From contig NC_088916.1 of the NCBI RefSeq assembly GCF_963576675.1, positions 26,821,501 to 26,885,500 on the forward strand: a DNA stretch of 64,000 nt, in the 5' to 3' direction. The position numbers and the translations under genes are program-made. This stretch comes from Euphorbia lathyris (lineage: Eukaryota > Streptophyta > Magnoliopsida > Malpighiales > Euphorbiaceae). The notes beneath the pieces are model-generated. The model had not been told where the DNA came from. It made no database searches and worked only from the letters and a program-made list of their open reading frames with translations. Shown in pieces: positions 22,736 through 34,485 of the stretch. How positions within the stretch are numbered: the stretch's first letter is position 1; each line of letters begins with the position of its first letter.

Positions 22736-24117
22736 ATGGCTGTGAAGTCGACGGCAACTGTTGATTACCTAGATAACTTCTTCAGTATTGGAGTTCTCTT
22801 CAATCCAAAGGCGAGATTCGCCACAAATCCACCGGTTAATGCCCGATCTCTGGCGGAAGCGATGGAGGGCGTTCTTATGCGCGGGTGGTTTCCAGCTTGG
22901 TGACTGCAATTCCGCAATCCTCAGCTATAGTCTCGGAAGTTGCAGGTTTGAGATCGGTTCGAATCTCTCAGGCGGCTTATGATCAGAGGGCGCTGCTCTG
23001 CTCCTTCTCGCTTATTGGAAGATTGATTCTGAGTAAGGGGGACACCCCATGGAAGGTTGGAAAGCTCAAAGAATCCTTGCAGGCCATTTGGGGATTGAAG
23101 GAGGATTGGAGATTGATCTCCATTGGAAGGGGCTTTTTTAATGTCATGCTTAAGTCTCAGGAGGCCAGGAATCAAGTTCCCGGGAAAGGAACTATCAACG
23201 TCAAACCTGGTACTTTTCGCTTGCAACCATGGGTTCCGGATTTCGATCCGTTTGTTGAAAAATCAACTAATGCACAGGTTTGGGTGCGCTTGTACTCGTT
23301 GCCATAGGAATATTAGGACCCCCAAATCTTGGCTTATATTGCTACAGGTATTGGAGGGCTGATAAGATTGGATAAGGCTACTACAGATGGTGATTTTGGG
23401 CACTTTGCGCGTTTATTAGTTGATGTTGACCTCAGCTCTGATCTTTCGGTAAAGCTCGGTATTGAACGAGCAGGAAAACAATTATGGATTGACGTTGCTT
23501 ACGAAAGGCTCCCGAGCTTCTACAAGGTATGCTCGAATATTGGGCACTCTTCATATGAATGTCGAAAAAATATCAAGCCAATGGATAGTAAGAAAACTGA
23601 TAAATCCCGGAAGGACCCTTCCCAGGATAAAGCTTCTAAAAAGATCATACCGCAACGAGCAGGAGATGAGGTTCCAGTTCAGCGGGTTCATAACAGAATC
23701 TTGGAGGTCTTGGAGAATAGCTCGGAGAAAGCAGCAGATGGTCTGCGGGAGTTGGCCTTGATGCAGGGGAGCCCGCAAATTCAGGAGGGATGCTTAGAGG
23801 AATATGAGCGCCCGCCTTCCCCAGGTATTGCCAATATTGCTCGGATATCTCTAGATTCAGAGGCTCTTTCGCAGGGTTCTGCTAAATCGGGTCCTGAGCC
23901 TCAGTTACAGGGTGAGGAGGGCAAAATACAGGGATTCGAAGCCAATGAGGGCTCCGTATCCTCTAACACCAAGTCTTGGGCAGACCTGGCTGATGATGAG
24001 GAGAGTACGTGGAGCACTGTTAGCAAGAAGAAACCCAGGGAACGGATTACGCTTAATACGGAGAACTTACCAGCTCGGTCTAAACGAGCCAGGAAACCTC
24101 CGGTAAGATTTAATTGA
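22736..24117 (+). pseudogene. LINE ORF1: DUF4283 / zinc-knuckle RNA-binding protein
   Basis: ORF1 would bind LINE RNA to form the transposition particle. An ATG at 22736 opens MAVKSTATVDYLDNFFSIGV but stops after 54 codons. The conserved frame (22885 on) carries the DUF4283 fold: ALLCSFSLIGRLILSKGD, LKESLQAIWGLKEDWRL, FFNVMLKSQEARNQV and FRLQPWVPDFDPFVE. VWVRLYSLP is followed by two in-frame TAGs (23305 and 23314) where relatives read LPQEYWDPQ. The zinc knuckle is VCSNIGHSSYECRK; the second Cys of CxxC has become Ile. A Ser/Glu-rich tail ends KRARKPPVRFN. The stop overlaps the ORF2 frame. Confidence 0.83.
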
Positions 24118-27100
24118 TTGTTCTCTACTGGAACTGCAGGGTTATTCTGAACAGGGATACCCAAAACTTCCTTTTTAATTTATGCACTTTGAATAAGCCT
24201 GACATTCTCTGCTTGGCGGAACCTATGGTTAGTTTTGATTCAGTTCCACGGAACTTCTGGTCTCAGCTTTGTTTTTCATTAATAGCTGTCAATAATAGAG
24301 GTTTGCCCTCTCTCTGGGTCTTGGCTACCCCCAGTTTTTTGTCTGCTTCAATTGTAACTCTTTATGAACAATACATTTTACTATATCTTCAGAATCTGGA
24401 TCTGCATATCTGTGCTGTGTATGGTAGCGTCTGGTCTAACCGCAGGGTTATGATGTTTGATAGCATTGTTGAGGAAATGAACACCAGGGCTGGTCAATGG
24501 GTTGTTATTGGTGATTTTAACTCCGTATTGGGGGCTCACGAGAAAACTGGTAGTGCTCCGAGAGCTAGGCCTTGCAGGGAATTTGCTAATTTTATTGATG
24601 AAGGTTCTCTGATGGACTGTCAGGCCAGCGACGCTTTCTTTACATGGTCTAATGGCCGATCTGGTCAGGCTAGAGTCGAAAGCCGTATTGATAGAGTTCT
24701 GCTCTCTACTGATTTTGGAGATTTGTGGGGGTGTTACAGCTGTGTCGCCTTCTCCAGGCATCATTCGGATCATAGCCCTTTGCTTTTCAGATGCTCTAAT
24801 GAGCCTAGGTGCCCCACGCGTTTCAGGTTCCAGGCGATGTGGACTCATCATGCTGGGCTTAGGGAGCTGATCAGTAACTTCTGGACGACAGATCATCCGG
24901 TTCTTCCTCCGATGCAGTTCCTTGGTTACAAACTTAAGAGGCTTCGCCCCATTCTTCGCCAATGGAACAGGGAGGTGTTTGGGGATTTCAATAGGGATAT
25001 TAGCTTGATTGAGGGCAAGCTTGGGCAAGTTCAGAGGGATATTGCCGAGCATGGTCATTCGCAGGATCTTCAGCAAAGGGAATTACAGTTTCATGGCGAA
25101 CTGGATGCTCTTTTGCGAAGGAAGGAGACTTATCTCAAAGAAAAGTGTCGCATAAGCTGGTTAAAAGGTGGGGATCGCAACAGTACTTTCTTCCACAGAA
25201 TGGCTACAATTCGCTCGGCCTCCGCGGGGATCTGCGCCTTGCGCATTGACGATAATGTGGTTACGGACTCTCATATCATTGGTTCTCATATCGCAGCCTA
25301 CTATGAATCTCTTTTTAAGAATGACTCAACATTGAATGATTTGAGTATAGTTCATGAGGTAATTCCTAAAATGGTCAGTGACGTCGAATATGCAGAATTG
25401 ACCCGCTGTCCGGATCACTTAGAGGTGAAAAAGGTTGTGTTTGCTATGGATGGTAATAGCTCTCCGGGCCCTGATGGTTTCATGGGGGTCTTCTTTCAGA
25501 CTTTTTGGGAGATTGTGGGTTTGGATGTTGTCAGTATGGTCAGAAGCTTCTTCCTCTCTAGCAGCATTATCCCTGGCATCTGCTCCAGTATCATGACTCT
25601 CATTCCAAAGGTGGAGGGAGCCATTTCCCTTGAGCAATACAGACCGATTGCCATGAGTAATTTCAGCTATAAAATCATTGCTAAAATCTTGGCTGACAGG
25701 TTGGCTATGGTTGCGACTCAGATTGTATCGCCTAACCAATTTGGGTTTATTCCTGGTAGAAACATCCATCACTGTATCGCTTTGGCCTCAGAAGGAACAA
25801 ATTCTCTTTGCAAGCACTGCTTTGGTGGTAATATGGCTATTAAAGTAGATATCAGAAAGGCGTTTGACACCTTGGATTGGAACTTCATTCTTACGGTTTT
25901 AGAGGCTTTTGGTTTCTCTCTTCAGTTTCGTGATTGGATCTTAAATATTCTTTCAGCAGCTAGAATTTCCATCATTAATAATGGCTCTGTCAGTGGATAC
26001 TTTAGCTGTTCTAGGGGCGTCAGACAGGGAGATCCGTTGGCTCCAATTCTCTTTGGGCTAGCAGAGGATTTTCTGAGTCGGTGGATTATCTCACTTAGGG
26101 AGAATGGCCATTTGGATCCGATGATATATTTGAACTCCATGATCTTTCCAACGCATCTCCTATATGCAGATGACATTCTTATGTTTTGCAGGGCGTCCAG
26201 CAAAAATCTCCACAGGCTTCGCAGTACTTTTGAGACTTATGGCGCTTTATCTGGTCAAAAGGTGAACTGGCAGAAATCAAATATCTTCCTAAGTCCTTCT
26301 ATCTCTCCAAGACGCGGAGGTCGCTTAGCTGATATCATGGGAATTACTAGAGGTGATTTCCCCTTCTCCTATCTCGGGATACCTCTCTTCTTTGGTGCCC
26401 CAAAGAGCAGATTTCTCTCGGGCCTTGCGGATAAGGTTGTTGCTAAATTCAGTAGATGGAAAGGTAGCTGTCTTTCTATGGCTGGGAGGGTCGCCCTTGT
26501 GAATTCGGTAATCACTGGTAGCCTCATGCATTCATTCATTATGTATAAATGGCCTATTGCCTTGCTCTCCCGCTTAAGGCGTGCTATGAAAAATTTTGTG
26601 TGGACTGGTTCTATTGGTAATAGGAAGTTGGTTTCCGTTCCCTGGAAGCTCTGCTGCCAAAAACCTGCTGAAGGAGGTCTCGGCGTCAAAGATTTAGTCT
26701 CCCTTAACAAGGCTCTCATGGGTAAGCTGGCTTGGGGATTGCTTCAAGATGACTCTCTGTGCTTCTGTATCCTTAGATCGAGATTCATCAACAGAAGGGG
26801 GATCCCTAAGAACTGGATATTCAACTCTACTGTCTGGTCTTCTATCAGGTCAGTTTATTCAATTATCCGTGAGAATAGCTTCTGGTGGATTGGATTGACC
26901 TCAAAGCTGAGCTTTTGGTTTGGTCACTAGATTGAGCCACCGGTGGCCACTCAAATGGGTCTTTCTGCTGTCCAATGCAAGGAGCGGACGGAGTTAGTTG
27001 ATGATTTTCTTCAGGGGAACTGCTGGACGCTTCCGGACTTAGATGAGGAGGTTCGTCTTAGAGTCCTCGAGATCAGGAGGGGGTCTGATTCTATGGACTT

Positions 27101-28226
27101 ATGCATATGGAAACCTGCGGTCTGCGGCGAGCTTACGGTTAAGCTGTTCTATGCCTGGTTGCATCCGCGCGCTGAGGTAAAGAAGTGGTGTCGGTTTATA
27201 TGGCGAGAATTTATACCGCCGGCTCGTTCTCTCATCTGTTGGCGTGCGATTCTGGGTTATCTGCCTACCTCTGATCAGCTTCGGAAGCGTGGCTGTATTA
27301 TTGTCTCCCGGTGTCCCATGTGTCAACAGGAAAATGAGTCTATAAACCATTTGTTTATAAATTGCAGATTTGTGCAGCTCATATGGACTGGGGTCGCGTC
27401 ACTGTTTGGGCGTAGGCTGCCTTTAGGTTCCTCTCTGCGGGAGATGGTGGAGGGAGCGGCCAAATTCCGCTTCAGGCCACAGGTGTACGAGCTTTGGGCT
27501 TCCGCCTTGGTCAGTTCCGTTTCGGTGATTTGGTACTCTCGGAACCATATCATTTTTGAAGATGAGCCATTGAATGTCTCTCTGATTCTGCGTCGGATTT
27601 GGTCCTGTATTAAGGAGTCGGCTTTCCTGGGGAAGGATCACATATGGAACTCATCAGTTGAAATTCATGTTCTTAAGGAACTGGGAATTGCTCAAAGGCT
27701 TCCGCGGGCTCCGAGGATTGTTTCGGTCTGCTGGCAGAGGCCACCGCCGCCTTGGATCAAAATAAATATAGACGCTTCAGTGGTGAGGGGTCGGGCTGGC
27801 TGCGGAGGTGTTATAAGGTCCGGAAATGGCTCCTGGCTTGGGGGTTTCGCTTATCCGCTGGACTGTCAGTCAGTACCTATGTCTGAACTTTCTGCTGCTA
27901 TTAAGGCAGTTTCCTTAGCCTTCAATCTTGGCTGGTCAAATATCTGGCTTGAGAGCGACTCAACATATGTGGTTTATATGTTCAATAGCAAATGTAGAGA
28001 TGTCCCTTGGCTGATCCGACAAGAGTGGATCAACTGCATTCATCTAATGGACTCCTTTAGTCTGGTTGTCTCTCATGTATTTAGGGAGGGCAATGCGGTA
28101 GCTGATGTTCTTGCTAACTTTGGCAGAACGGCGTCAAGTTACTACTGGTGGGAGTCAATACCGGACTTTTGTTGTCCTGTTTTCCTAAGGGATATTAGGG
28201 GGGGATCAATGTTTCGCTTCTCTTAG
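24114..28226 (+). pseudogene. LINE ORF2: endonuclease-RT-RNase H, one stop codon
   Basis: ORF2 nicks target DNA and copies LINE RNA onto it. The frame is open from 24114 (no ATG there; the first ATG is at 24224) over 1371 codons including one TAG at 26928. Domains in order: AP-like endonuclease, residues ~1-240 (LYWNC, CLAEPM, WVVIGDFNS, RIDRVL, HHSDHSPL); RT, ~430-720 (SSPGPDGF, LIPKVEGA, YRPIAMSNFSYKII, NQFGFIPGRN, KVDIRKAFDTLDW, RGVRQGDPLAP, YADD at 684-687, FSYLGIPL); zf-RVT, ~1000-1090 (CPMCQQENESINHLFINC); RNase H, ~1215-1350 (INIDASVVRGRAGCGGVIR, WLESDSTYVV, FREGNAVADVLANFG). The stop sits in FGH-stop-IEPP, where Trp is likely. Confidence 0.9.
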
Positions 28227-28383
28227 TCCTTGTAATCTTTAACTCGTTATTCTTTCATTTTTTATTTGCCTTGAGCTTTAATAAAGGGTTCGGGGGTTTA
28301 GCTTGGGGGTGCCAGCCTGGCTGGGATGTCCATTGCGATCCTCGGTAACCAATCTTCAATCAACAAAATATTATTATTGGATC

Positions 28384-28727
28384 TTAGAATATAATCTGTA
28401 GTCTCTAAAAGATTGGTAATGAACTTAGATCTATCAACAGATATATACGGCCCAACTGCAATGAAAAAAAAGAGATTTTCTGGTGCTGACTTGGATCTCG
28501 AGTGACAGAATAAGGCATGTCACCGATCTAAATGATGGCTACACCAAAAGAGCAATCAATGTAGGTTCACGGACTAAGAACGCACACCGAAATGGAGGGG
28601 GTGACTTTGTAGGACGAGGAGGAGAGCAATTGCCTTTTCTAGGTTATTCGCAGCCTATGTTTGTTTTTGCTTGTGGTAGGATTAATCTCCCTTACCTATC
28701 TATCTCTAGATAGACTAAACTCTTATC
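28384..28727. other. Flank between LINE and Pack-MULE
   Basis: No gene recognised. The 76-codon ORF at 28483 has no family signature. The last ten bases (28718-28727) are the target duplication of the MULE. Confidence 0.4.
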
Positions 28728-28969
28728 GGGTAAATTTCAGCTATGGTGTACAACTTTTGCCCTATTTCACATTTTGGTGTACAACCTTCAATTTGTCTCA
28801 CTAATATGTACGAACTTAGGGGTGACCTCCCACTATGGTGTACAGCCGGTGAAAATGACCGGTCAACCCGAAAGTCAACACGCCACATCAGCTGTTTGAC
28901 CGGTCAAGAGTCAACCTTTGACCACTTTAAGATAAAATTACATATATACCCTTTCTTCATTTTTTCCAT

Positions 28970-29130
28970 CTCCATTGCTCTCTCTACCTCCCTTTCTTCC
29001 CTCTTTTCCATTTCCATTGCAGTGCTCTCTCTCTAACTCCCTTTCTTCCCTCTTTTCCATTTCAATTTCGATTGCTCTCTCTAACTCCCTTTCTTCCCTC
29101 TTTTCCATTTTCATTGCTCTCTCTAATCCA
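28970..29130 (+). repeat. CT-rich tandem repeats in the Pack-MULE
   Basis: Three copies of a roughly 50-bp unit containing CTCCCTTTCTTCCCTCTTTT, each next to ATTGCTCTCTCT. GA-rich counterparts occur in inverted form at about 29640-29750, so they belong to the subterminal inverted repeat. Confidence 0.75.
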
Positions 29131-29234
29131 ATCGATCAGGTAACAACGCTACTTTTTTTATTGGCAATATTGGACGACGACTTTAGCGACCAAACCCAAG
29201 TGCAGATCCATCAAATGCGTGCTTTTTCTTCTGT

Positions 29235-29390
29235 CTAAGGGAAGGTTAAAAGAGGAAGTGGCAAGGAAATATTTTCAGCAATTGATTTCCGCAGTTGGGT
29301 TTTGTCACGCTAGGGGAGTGTTTCATCGAGATCTGAAGTCGGAAAATCTCCTCCTCGATGAGAATGGTGATTTGAAGGTCTCGGATTTGA
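29235..29390 (+). pseudogene. Captured CIPK/SnRK3 protein kinase fragment
   Basis: The segment encodes [40 protein letters not shown] and [12 protein letters not shown]. This is the catalytic-loop region of a CBL-interacting protein kinase, the Ser/Thr kinases that act with calcineurin-B-like calcium sensors. The HRD motif with catalytic Asp and Lys is present. Usual family sequence reads [15 protein letters not shown], so Pro has changed to Ser here. The DFG motif is broken: the reading leaves kinase sequence just after SD. About 52 codons of a roughly 440-residue protein are present, so it is not a kinase gene. It shows exon capture by the surrounding element. Confidence 0.85.
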
Positions 29391-30284
29391 AGGTAAAGCA
29401 TCGGTGGTAGAAAATCCACAGTGCACACTATTGAATGTTGATGTGGTAGCTATTGAATTAACAGAAAAGGCATGGTTTGATATTATTTATAGAAGCAGTC
29501 AAACTCATCCATCAAAACAAAGAGAAATAACAAATATCTGTCTGATTATTCCTGTGGGTTGATTTTATTTGTTTTGATGGCCGGTTACCTACTGTTTCAT
29601 GACCAAAATGTTATGCTTATGTACAAGAAATCTACAGGGGTGAAAAGTTAGAGAGAGAAAAAAATTAGAGAGAGAAATGAGTTAGAAAGGGAGAAGAGTT
29701 AGAGAGAGAAAGGAGCCATGGGAAAGAGAGAGTTGAAGGAAGGAGAGTGTATTTTTATTTTTTTATTATTTTTTGGGGATAAAGGGTATTTTGGTAATTG
29801 TATAAGGAGGGTGTTTAATTAAAGTTGAAAAATGGTGAGGTGGCGCGTTGATTGGCGTTGACCGGTCATTTTCACCGGCTGTACACTATAGTGGGAGGTC
29901 ACCCCTAAGTTCGTACATATTAGTGAGACAAATTGAAGGTTGTACACCAAAGTGTGAAATAGGATAAATGTTGTACACCATAAGTGAAATTTACCCAACT
30001 CTTATCCCTAACTCATAAGATTACGAGCGAGCTTAATGGATTGTTCCAAGACCTATTTAATCCATTAATTCCTACTATTATTAATTGGAATTTTGAAAGT
30101 AAATTGTACTTTTTTTAATTTCTTTCCAAAATATTAAGTTTATATATTTTATTAAATGCAGATTTTGATTTTGGAAAGTTAGATGCAGATCTTCTTTTTA
30201 TTCCATTAAATGCAGATCTTAATATTGAAAAATAACTGAAATTAATATGATAGTTTTATCGTATTCAATTATAAAAAAAAAATA

Positions 30285-30540
30285 TCAAAGGTGTTAGAAG
30301 ATTTTGCTCTTCCTTTGATTTCATAAATTTCAGCCATATCTTCAGAGAACAGAACCGGGTAGCGGATCGTTTGGCGACTGCTGGTCATGAGGGGATGTTG
30401 GGCGTCACGACCTTTTCTTATCCTCCTGATTATCTTTCTTCTCTTCTTTTTGAAGATGTGGTGGGGTTAGCTTCCCTAGGCTAATCCCAGGCTAGGTTTT
30501 TTTGTTTTTGTTTTTTTTTCTTTTTCTGTTCCTACCAAAA
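30285..30540 (+). mobile_element. 5'-truncated LINE, RNase H end
   Basis: The frame reads INFSHIFREQNRVADRLATA, then GHEGMLGVTTFSYPPDYLSS and LLFEDVVGLASLG followed by a stop and a short T- and A-rich 3' UTR. FREQNRVADRLA is the last conserved block of the RVT_3 RNase H found at the end of plant L1 elements. A-runs with ATAT on both sides may be the target duplication, but it is not unambiguous. Confidence 0.7.
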
Positions 30541-30636
30541 AAAATATATTCATTTAAAAATTAACATAACAATTAAACAAATAATTTGTAATTATATTAT
30601 CTTTTTTTTTGAAACATCATTGCTTCTTTTTATATA

Positions 30637-31213
30637 GGGTAATTAATTTAATAGTCCCTATATTTTGATAAAACACACTGTTTAGTCCATGTGTTTTCAA
30701 AAACACACGGTAAGGTCCCTAACCTTTTTCTCGGTGAACTATTTAGTCATTCCGTCTATTTGTTAGATTTTTTACCGTTTATGAATTCATAAATGACTAA
30801 ATTATCATTTGCTAATTATCAGTCAAAAGCAATTCACACCTCTATGTCTTTCTCTCACAAAAAAATGAAGAAATAATTGAATCCCTAAACCATAATCGAA
30901 TCACTCATGCTCACTCTTCCTGTTTGAATTAAAATTGATTTTGATTTTGAGGTGTTTGGTTCTATGATTGATATGTGGTAAAGGGTAGTTAAGGCATTAT
31001 ATTTTTATTTTAAATAGATTTTGACTCAAATTCAAATTGACTAACAGAATCTTCATTAGAGTCTAATGACAGGGATTAAACAGTTCACCGAGAAAAACGT
31101 TAGGGACTAAACAGTTCATCGAGTAAAAGGTTAGGGACCTTACCGTGTGTTTTGAAAATATAGGGACTAAACAGTGTGTTGTCAAAATATAGGCACTAAT
31201 AAACTAGTTACCC
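30637..31213. mobile_element. MULE-type foldback element
   Basis: 577 bp with long inverted arms. The left starts GGGTAATTAATTTAATAGTC and the reversed right starts GGGTAACTAGTTTATTAGTG. Both contain CACACTGTTTAGTCC and CACACGGTAAGGTCCC. The flanking 9-mers TTTTATATA and TTATATATA match at 8 of 9 positions. No coding capacity. A transcript would form a long hairpin. Confidence 0.72.
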
Positions 31214-31990
31214 TTATATATATATATATTGAACTGATTTTAAAAAAAAAAATAGAAGTTAAAACGTGTTAAGGTTTATATTTAGGAATCTCCCATTTGA
31301 ATTAAATTTAAGAGAATTTATAATTTCTAAATTGGACTGAAAACTATAACGAGAACATGAATGATTTATTAAAATATATAATAAAATATACCATTTGAAA
31401 TGCTAAATATATAATACTGGAGTAGCATTTACCTGAGTAACTGAACCGAGAATTAACGGTGAATGTTGAACGATCAAACATTTGATCATTCAGGGTATAA
31501 CAATAATATTAATGGATGGATGGGTAAATTGAAGTGCTAAAAATCGTGGAGTGTATAATGTAGGCATTGACCTTAAGAAGGAATAGGACATCCATCTGTT
31601 CATGATTGGATACCAATCTTCTCTTCCAGTCTTCATCACTTTCAACTGTCTCCATTCATAGTCATAATACAGTATATGCTAATTTTGGGACTACTTACTA
31701 GGATACCGATATTACTTTTATCATCCATAAAAAAAAAAAAAAAAAACTTACAATTACCATCGGTACGAATTCATGATTTCTCTTTCATGAAGGCAAACAA
31801 TACAATTAAAATAATTTTTATCCAAATAATAATAATTATAGAAAACCAGAGATCAAAACTCAAGTTGAAGTAAAATAATAGCAGAAATATAAAATCAAAA
31901 TTCATGTAGGAGGAAAAAAAAATACCAAAGCAGAGAGACAAAGATCGGAGATAGAGTAGCAGACAGAGGGATTGACTGCCGATTTTGATT
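31214..31990. other. AT-rich DNA without recognised gene
   Basis: Contains (TA)n at about 31215-31228 and a poly(A) run near 31728-31746. The short ORF at 31676 is low-complexity and not credible as a gene. Confidence 0.45.
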
Positions 31991-31991
31991 T

Positions 31992-32738
31992 AGGGTCTGT
32001 TTGGTTCAGCTGTTAGCTCTCAGCCGTTGCTGTTAGCTATTGCAGTAAGCTGTTTGCAGTTAGCTAGTAGTTATTTGCTGTTAGCTAATTGGTAATTAGC
32101 GTTTGGTAAATTTACAAAGAGTTGTTGCTGTTAATATATGAAAAGATGAAAATACTCATTATTTAATAATATAAAATAATAATATAAATATACATGTTGT
32201 ATGAATATTGATAAAAATAATCTAAATAATAGATATGAGATTTTCGGAACCACCCAGTTTACGGGAAAATCTCATCTTTTTTCAATCCAACTATAATGAA
32301 ACCAAATATTGCTTTTAAATTTGATGAAACCATGGTATATTTATCAAAGCAGATTATTGGAAATTTGATAAAACCATGGTATATTTTGTCTTGTCTCATG
32401 GTATATTTTATCAAAGGCAAATGTATAATTCGTTAGGATGAAAAAAAATAAAGAATGATTCTATATATCAGGTTATTAGTAATAGGTGACCATTGATATT
32501 TTTTTAAGAATACCGGAGTAAATAGAAATAAAAACTGGGCTAATTTTGTCAAAAGCTAAACAGCTAAAAACAACGTTTCATGAAAAGCTTCAAATTGGAG
32601 TTTTTCGTGAACCGCTCCTGTTTGCTCCGAAACCGCTAACCGCTGCGATTTTACAATCATAACCAAACACTATACTATTAGCGGTTTGGTGTAAAACCGC
32701 TAAACGCTTTTGCGAAACGCTAAAACAAACACTCTCTT
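31992..32738. mobile_element. hAT-like MITE
   Basis: Starts TAGGGTCTGTTTGGTTCAGC and ends with the inverted counterpart GCTAAAACAAACACTCTCTTA. Subterminal regions are full of GCTGTTAGCT and AACCGCTAA motifs in opposite orientation. TGTTTGG-type ends are common among plant hAT MITEs. The target duplication is not clear, so the exact ends are approximate. Confidence 0.6.
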
Positions 32739-33214
32739 AATCTTAGTTAGGATTAAGGATTTCAATTTAGGCTTAAGAAGAAAGAGGAATTAAAGAAGAA
32801 GAACTAAAGAGATTAAAGAGAGTAAGAGAGACTGATGGTTTGTTTTAGGATCTATTTAGTTTTACATTTAAATTTTTACTTTTTAATTTTTATTTTTGTT
32901 GTAAACAAAACAACGTAGTTCTAATTAAATAAAACGACGTCGTTTTGTAACATAATTATAAAAATAAAAAGAAAATATTAAATTAAAACTATTCTTTATC
33001 CTCAATTATAGAACCAGTAAACCCTAAACATCCGTTGATGAAGGGGGGCAAAGCTTTAAAACTTCAAAATTAATACCTAAATTTTTAAAAAATTACAAAT
33101 GTCAGTGGGGGCAACTGCCCCCGGTGCCCCTATACTGAATTCGCCCCTGATTACTGCAACTATTCAATATTTACTTTGTGGTCAATTTTTTAGTTAAATC
33201 GTATTTTTTTTATG
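32739..33214. other. Non-coding DNA, possible transposon edge
   Basis: Contains the short palindrome AAAACGACGTCGTTTT (32931-32946). A GC-richer block, GGGGGCAACTGCCCCCGGTG (about 33106-33125), resembles the end of an old DNA transposon. No gene frame was seen. Confidence 0.35.
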
Positions 33215-34085
33215 GAAATATAAAAAAATCTTATTAAGCGCAAAAAAAACTTTTACAATGACCAAAGTACAACTCATACATCTAGGTCCACTTGTCCCAC
33301 AACAAGCTGGAAGATTGAGATTTACATAATCTCATTTTTACATTTAAAGACACTTGCCTAACAATTTGATCCTTACAAAAAAGACCACTATCAAAAGCAA
33401 TTCTATTCCTAGTCAACCACACCCAATACATAGTTGCTGCAAAAGCAACTCTTCTAATAGAAGATTTAAGAGATTTTCCTGCAGCATTCCTTGACAACCA
33501 ACTTATAAGCCTTCTCCATGATAGATTATTTGGTACATCACACTTACCACTAATCTCAATCCAGACACTCCCACTAACGGAACAATAAAAAAATAGATGG
33601 GGCACTGTCTCCTCCTCTTGACCACATAAACAACACAATTGATTTGTCAAGTTTGCCCAGACAGCAATCCGATTTTTAACCTTCAACCGATTTTTTAACG
33701 CACTCCATAAGATGAAACTGTGTCTTGGGATAAATTGATGTCCCCAAACAACCTTCCACCAACCCACAATAACTTGAGTAGGCATTAAAGCCTTATACGC
33801 AGTAGCCACAGTAAATTTTCCCTTATTATTGCCGTTCCAGACAATCCTATCCCTCTCGTTAGGATAAATTTGTATTTGTTTCACCACATGCCAAGCTTGC
33901 TCAGTGAGTTCATCACTTGGGTCTGGTAGACGCCACCCTTGCCTCCCAACAAGATCAGCAACCTTCATATCTCTAGCAACATTAGTATCAGAAATATCCA
34001 ATCTAGGAAAAAGCTCTCTTAAGCTCTTATCATTAATCCAAAGATCATCCCAAAATTTAAAACTCTTCCCATCCCCCATTTTTTT
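33215..34085 (-). mobile_element. 5'-truncated LINE with open zf-RVT frame
   Basis: On the minus strand from 34079 to 33282 a 265-codon frame is fully open. It reads MGDGKSFKFWDDLWINDKSL, then FTVATAYKAL, then FIPRHSFILWSALKNRLKVK, then CCLCGQEEETVPHLFFYCSV (zinc-binding zf-RVT) and RRVAFAATMYWVWLTRNRIA. The zf-RVT region sits between RT and RNase H in plant LINE ORF2. Endonuclease and RT are missing at the 5' side. The 3' part runs to a poly(A) side near 33215. The open frame suggests a fairly recent insertion rather than a host gene. Confidence 0.8.
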
Positions 34086-34144
34086 TTGATAACAAATTTT
34101 AATTTTGACAAAAAAAAATGAAACTAAATTATCTAGTAGAATAA

Positions 34145-34485
34145 GAGCATCTCCAACATTCTCTTAAATTGGCTCTTAAGTTAAAATTTGAGGAGGGAGA
34201 ATGAAAAATCAACTCCAACAGCCTCTTAGTGGCTCCTCAAATCACTAAGAGCCTCTCCATCCTCTCTATTAATAGAGAGCCTCTCTCCACCTCTTATGCA
34301 TGTTAATTCATTTTTTATTAATAATGTATTATTGAGAAGTCTCTCTCCTCACATTATTGGTAAATATAACAACAGTTAATAATTTTAATGATAAAATAAT
34401 AAATAAGGAGTGAATATAAGGAGTATTGTTGAAGATGATATGTCTTAGTGACTCTTAAATCACTAAGAGTCTATTGGAGATGCTC
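34145..34485. mobile_element. MITE with AGAGCATCTCCAA ends
   Basis: A perfect 13-bp terminal inverted repeat (AGAGCATCTCCAA and TTGGAGATGCTCT) bounds about 340 bp. A nested inverted pair of TTAAATCACTAAGAG-like motifs lies inside. The same terminal motif, mutated, bounds the MITE at 2368-2766. No coding capacity. Confidence 0.75.

Larger units (their letters stand above)
22663..28367 (+). mobile_element. Full-length L1-type LINE with RNase H
   Basis: The element is 5705 bp, flanked by a perfect 16-bp target duplication, ATATTATTATTGGATC (22647-22662 and 28368-28383). It has a 5' UTR, ORF1 (DUF4283/zinc knuckle), ORF2 (endonuclease, RT, zf-RVT, RNase H) and a short 3' UTR with AATAAAG (about 28280). 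It ends CAACAAA, a very short A-rich tail. Three nonsense codons in the conserved frames and a probable frameshift near the ORF1 start are the only disabling changes seen. It is among the younger insertions in the window. Confidence 0.93.
28728..29996. mobile_element. Pack-MULE-like transposon with kinase fragment
   Basis: This 1269-bp element has long terminal inverted repeats of at least 150 bp. The left starts GGGTAAATTTCAGCTATGG and the right, reversed, starts GGGTAAATTTCACTTATGG. Both arms share GGTGACCTCCCACTAT and the CCGGTGAAAATGACCGGTCA block. It is flanked by a 10-bp direct repeat, AACTCTTATC (28718-28727 and 29997-30006), in the 9-11 bp range of Mutator-like elements. No transposase is encoded. 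The interior holds CT-rich tandem repeats and a captured host gene piece at 29235-29390. Confidence 0.85.

Noticed and set aside
24381..25076. 231-codon minus-strand ORF
   Set aside because: Lies opposite LINE ORF2 endonuclease in a fully explained coding region and has no recognisable domain.
33282..34079. 265-codon host gene on the minus strand
   Set aside because: The frame is open but carries the LINE zf-RVT domain and lies in a 5'-truncated LINE insert.
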